A DNA stretch of 11,344 nt from Euperipatoides rowelli (lineage: Eukaryota; Onychophora; Udeonychophora; Euonychophora; Peripatopsidae): the NCBI GenBank assembly GCA_003024985.2, contig PXIH01S0002633.1; one strand, written 5' to 3'. The first letter of the stretch is position 1; the number at the start of each line of letters is the position of its first letter. Both the position numbers and the translations under genes were made by a program. The notes under the pieces were generated by a model. The model searched no databases, was not told the origin of the DNA, and was given only the letters and a program-made list of their open reading frames with translations. Shown in pieces: positions 7,467-11,344 of the stretch.

Positions 7467-9231
7467 TGTATCTATGAGACTATATAAAGCGTCCACAACT
7501 ACCATAGGATTTTTTTGTATATGTTATGAAAATAAGTCAAAATCAGCAAACACACTCATGATTAAAGATTGATTTATACTCCAACACAATGATATCCATT
7601 GCTTAAAATACATTTAGCTCACCATAAGATCATGTACACTTCTGCAGTCATGCATGTGCAATATAAAGATTGAAAGCTATATGTCATCATCTGTAATTAT
7701 TGGAAAAAAATAATATTTAACATACCTATCAGTTTGCCTTCCATTTTGTTTATCCATTAAACCAATCGTATTATTGATTTTATAAGCAGAGTGGGTACAA
7801 TGATGCTCCTGCTCCAAATGACTTAGCTTGATAACATCATTTTGGAAAACCATAACAACTGTTGGAAATAAGAATATGAATGGCTATTGTATAGAGCAAT
7901 TTCAAATATTACTGTATGTTGCCACCCTGCAGAATACTATGAAGAAATTTATACACTCATCACCATTTAACAGATGGATCAGAAAGGATCAGAGAGCTGT
8001 TCTGTAGAAATATAAATGTACTTATATGCACATTTCCAGAGGCACCACCTAACAAATGGAAATTATCTTGACACGGTTTGCAGGAATTTCCCTATTCAAG
8101 ATTGTGCAAGCAGTAACTTTGTTTTTTTTCTTAACAGATGGATGCACTATTCAGACTTTATAATTCTTGCACATTTTTCCAAAATTGCTAGGGGCTCCAT
8201 GGCTTTTGTAGGTATTTCAATGGGTGTCCACAAAAATGGAAAGGTTAAGATCGGCTGTCTTAATTCATAAGTTTGGGTTGGGCAGTCAGTTTTATCTGTG
8301 ACACTTATCAGTGATACACATTCATATACATTTTCAGAGCTTGGAGAAACAAAAAATATCTATCAGGAACAACCATTTCAAGTGACATGCTAATAAAATT
8401 CACTTACATTAAAAATATCAGTGTGCAGTAGTACGCAAATTGAGCATTTTTGGGTTAAGCCATAACAATGGCTTTTGACCACAGTCCAAAGCCTGTTCTT
8501 TTAACCTTTTCATTTCACAGTAAATATCAATTTTCCCCATGCAATAATAATATCTGAAACAATAACATTAAGTTTACCTTCTAATTGAAAGAAGAGTGGA
8601 AGTTTTAAAACTCCAATGGTAAATACTGCTCATAAAAAAAAATTGATAGCACAGTCATGTCCTTGCCTATTGTACCAATTAATATTCTGATGGATTGACC
8701 TAAGCCAGTTCTTCTCATCCAGTATAGCATAGAATTGATTTTCGGTGAGAGAAAAAAAAACTTTGTAAACTATAAAGAAGTTTTTGAATATGTGTGGTTG
8801 ACAATTTCATATCTACCATCTATTCAATCGATTTCTGATGCATGTGCCATGCTTTGAAACGTATGATAACACATATATGTATGAGTTAATTTAACCTTTT
8901 AGCTATCGTACTTTTCAAAATGTGGTATATGCACCATCAACTGATGAATAAATAGCAGAAATTAAATTTTCAATCACTGATGCTTAAAAACCTCTTGTGC
9001 TTAACATATTTTGCCATAAAGTGAAGCGATTTATGCATATGCCATCTTCTCGTGTTAAAATATTTTCTCCACTCATGGAAAATCAATTCAGTGCTAAACT
9101 CAATGAAAAAAAAGTCATGTCATTAGCCAATTTATCAATATGAGAGACATTGGGATGACCATGTTCTCAACCAAGTTTGAGTTTCATAAACAGCATTCAA
9201 ACATGGAAGCTTTATAACTTATGTTGTTCTT
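7467..9231. other. Unassigned stretch
   Basis: No gene, RNA gene or identifiable transposon. An 84-codon plus-strand open frame at 8016-8270 has no recognisable domain. It contains an acceptor-like tttttttcttaacag (about 8123-8137) inside it, and the open sequence after that AG is short, so I do not call it an exon. The 12-base word taacagatggat occurs twice (7968-7979 and 8132-8143). A short perfect hairpin lies at 8457-8474 (7-base stem, 4-base loop). The remaining sequence is AT-rich with stops in every frame. Confidence 0.45.
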
Positions 9232-10490
9232 CCAGTTAGAAGTTGCATTTAATGTTGTGTCTCAGATAATTTGTCATGGGGGAAAATAATCTTCCTCAGA
9301 CTTTATTTTCTAATTGGGAAGTTGCACCTTAGCATTGGTGTTTCAGATAAATTATCATGAGGGACAATTATTTTCCTCAGACTTTATTTATAATTAGAAG
9401 TTGAATTTAGCGTAGGTGTTTCAGATAATTTGTCACGAGGAAAAATGATTTTCCTTCAATTTTAAATTTCTAATTAGAAACTGCACTTAGCATTGGTTTT
9501 TCAGATAATTTGTCATGAGGAAAATGATTTTCCTCAAACTTTATTTATAATTAGAAGTTGAACTTAGCGTAGGTGTTTCAGATAATTTGTCACGAGGAAA
9601 AATGATTTTCCTGCAATTTTAATTTTCTAATTAGAAACTGCACTTAACATTGGTTTTTCAGATAATTTGTCATGAGGAAAATGATTTTCCTCAAACTTTA
9701 TTTATAATTAGAAGTTGAACTAAGCATAGGTGTTTCAGATAATTTGTCATGAGGAAAAATAATCTTCCTCAGACTTTATTTTCTAATTAAGAAGTTGCAT
9801 TTAGCATTGGTGTTTCAGATAAATTATCATGAGGGAAAATTATTTTCCTCAGACTTTATTTATAATAGAAGTTGAACTTAGCGTAGGTGTTTCAGATAAT
9901 TTGTCATGAGGAAAAATAATTTTCCTGCAATTTTAATTTTCTAATTAGAAACTGCACTTAGCATTGGTTTTCCAGATAATTTGTCATGAGGAAAATAATT
10001 TTCCTCAAACTTTATTTATAATTAGAAGTTGAACTTAGCATAGGTGTTTCAGATAATTTGTCATGGGGAAAAATAATCTTCCTCAGACTTTATTTTCTAA
10101 TTAAGAAGTTGCACTTAGCATTGGTGTTTCAGATAAATTATCATGAGGGAAAATTATTTTCCTCAGACTTTATTTATAATTAGAAGTTGAATTTAGTGTA
10201 GGTGTTTCAGATAATTTGTCATGAGGAAAAATGATTTTCCTGCAATTTTAATTTTTCAATTAGAAACTGTACTTAGCATTGGTTTTCCAGATAATTTGTC
10301 ATGAGGAAAATGATTTTCCTCAAACTTTATTTTCCAATTAAATGCTGTATTTAGAATTGGTGTTTCAGATAATTTGTCATAGGGAAAATTATTTTCTTCA
10401 GATTTATTTTCCAATTAGAAGCAGCATTTAGCATTGGTGTTACATATTGTTTGTCATGAGGAAAATGATTTTCTTCAGACTTCTTTTACC
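9232..10490. repeat. Satellite: 16 tandem monomers of about 79 bp with a four-monomer higher-order repeat
   Basis: The anchor 'cagataat' (or cagataaatt) recurs at 9263, 9344, 9422, 9502, 9579, 9659, 9736, 9816, 9893, 9973, 10050, 10130, 10208, 10288 and 10366, with a diverged copy near 10443. Spacings are 77-81 bases. Monomers fall into four classes by diagnostic words. A has aataatcttcctcagac. B has cagataaattatcatgaggg. C has attttcctgcaattttaa. D has gaggaaaatgattttcctcaaac. Their order is A-B-C-D, C-D, A-B-C-D, A-B-C-D', then two diverged edge monomers. Same-class copies are nearly identical at 314-base spacing (A at 9736 and 10050; B at 9816 and 10130; C at 9579, 9893 and 10208). All frames contain stops. 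Whether it has any centromeric or heterochromatic role is unknown. Confidence 0.93.
9517..9535. promoter_or_regulatory. Example of the palindromic dyad present in most satellite monomers
   Basis: In this D-type monomer the sequence GAGGAAAATGATTTTCCTC is a perfect inverted repeat with 9-base arms around one central base. Related dyads sit at the same place in most other monomers, for example gagggaaaattattttcctc in B and gaggaaaaatgattttcct in C. With a one-base centre it is better seen as a symmetrical site for a dimeric protein than as a hairpin. A binding function is inference only. Confidence 0.35.
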
Positions 10491-11344
10491 TATGAAAGGT
10501 TTAAAACTGACTTCATAATAAGTGGATGATCCATCATCAGATTTTGGAAAAAACATACTAATGACTTGACTAATGGCTGAAGCCAATGGTCATTGGTAAA
10601 CCTGGAAATACTTGATTACCCCTTAATTTTGTGCATTGAAATTATTAATGTCAAGTTATTTGTACAAAAACTCATTGTACAATTTTTTCTCAGGGTTCAA
10701 AAATGCATGAACATAAGAAAGACCACTAAATGGTAAAGAAAAAAACTGCTTATTCAGTCTAGATCTGAATATTTTTTTTCTTCCTGTATTGAAAACTGAC
10801 TAAACAAAGAATTCATTGGCTCTGAAATAAATGTCAGAAATGCTAAATTTCCTTGATTACAAATCAGATAGCTTGTGTCACAAAAATGATTTCATTCAAT
10901 ATTGCATTATGTAAAAATCTAATAAGAAGTGGCATTGAAAACAAAAAGAAAGTGCAAAGTCTGAAAATAAAGCTGCTTCTGCATTACAGGATGTTTTTGA
11001 AACTTCTTAGTCTTAGCTAGTTCATCCTGAGGACAGGCATGTATTTATTGGTAATAATACGTATAAAAAAAGAAGCACTGATTGGAAAAAACAATGGTTT
11101 CCCAATTCGGCTTGCTCCCTAGTTACCTAAACCCAAGACTAGGTACTCAACAGATATCTTTTGGGGTAGACCAAAATTAAGTATATACAAACAGACTATA
11201 CCAGTCAAAAATTAATGAAACCTGACTTTAAATTGTCAGTCTTAAAGTAATCTAAAAACTCTTTTGATCATTGATAAGCATAAAGCATATGTGTGTTTAA
11301 ATTTATAATTAAATTTTTGAATCAAAATCAATTATATTATCTTC
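10491..11344. other. AT-rich unassigned stretch
   Basis: No gene or RNA gene recognised. Short inverted repeats are present (ccaatg/cattgg near 10593; cctagt/actagg near 11118-11145), but these are of a length expected by chance. Nothing indicates continuation of the satellite. Confidence 0.45.

Noticed and set aside
8123-8143. 3' splice site (poly-T then aacag) opening an exon
   Set aside because: The frame starting at the following ATG closes after 17 codons and no matching donor or conserved protein was seen.
8016-8270. 84-codon plus-strand open frame as a protein gene
   Set aside because: No recognisable domain or plausible composition. It includes a poly-T tract and AT-rich codons, has no promoter or splice context, and its length is compatible with chance for this composition.
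9232-10490. CRISPR-like array
   Set aside because: The monomers are contiguous diverged tandem repeats without unique spacers, and the context is eukaryotic.

Overview
The window looks like non-coding, repeat-rich nuclear DNA from a metazoan, most likely an invertebrate. It is AT-rich (roughly 30% GC by eye). It has no intact gene, no dense operon-like layout and no recognisable tRNA or rRNA. The reasons for calling it animal are: remnants of two different non-LTR retrotransposons (LINEs), a short hAT-type DNA transposon with target-site duplications, two minisatellites, and a satellite with higher-order structure. I cannot name the species. A mollusc or another lophotrochozoan would fit, but nothing here proves it. 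Two single N bases (1511 and 2504) mark assembly gaps or unresolved bases.

Layout from left to right. Positions 121-541 (+) hold the decayed C-terminal end of a CR1/L2-like LINE reverse transcriptase protein, broken by a frameshift. Positions 585-775 hold a twice-occurring block of degenerate telomere-like CCTAA/CTTAACC sequence. Positions 776-2464 are AT-rich filler with one small GC-richer islet near 1090-1230. Positions 2472-3118 are a minisatellite with core 'ccaggaggaactaa', whose period changes from about 29 to about 42 bp along its length. Positions 3180-3860 are strongly purine-biased. Positions 3943-4476 are a 534-bp non-autonomous hAT element flanked by a perfect 8-bp target duplication. 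After about 1.4 kb of unassigned DNA, positions 5895-6897 (-) carry a second, unrelated, 5'-truncated LINE remnant with RT motifs and several frameshifts. Positions 6994-7466 are a minisatellite of about 20 bp ('cccagagttccacagac'). Positions 7467-9231 are unassigned. Positions 9232-10490 are a tandem satellite of 16 monomers of about 79 bp, arranged as a four-monomer higher-order repeat and carrying a near-perfect dyad in most monomers. The rest, to 11344, is unassigned AT-rich DNA.

No set of genes works together here. The window is an accumulation of transposon relics and tandem arrays. Its most distinctive parts are the higher-order satellite, the cleanly delimited hAT element, and the possible origin of the 20-bp minisatellite from a transposon end. 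The open reading frames of 60-115 codons are explained by retrotransposon relics, by tandem repeats, or by chance.
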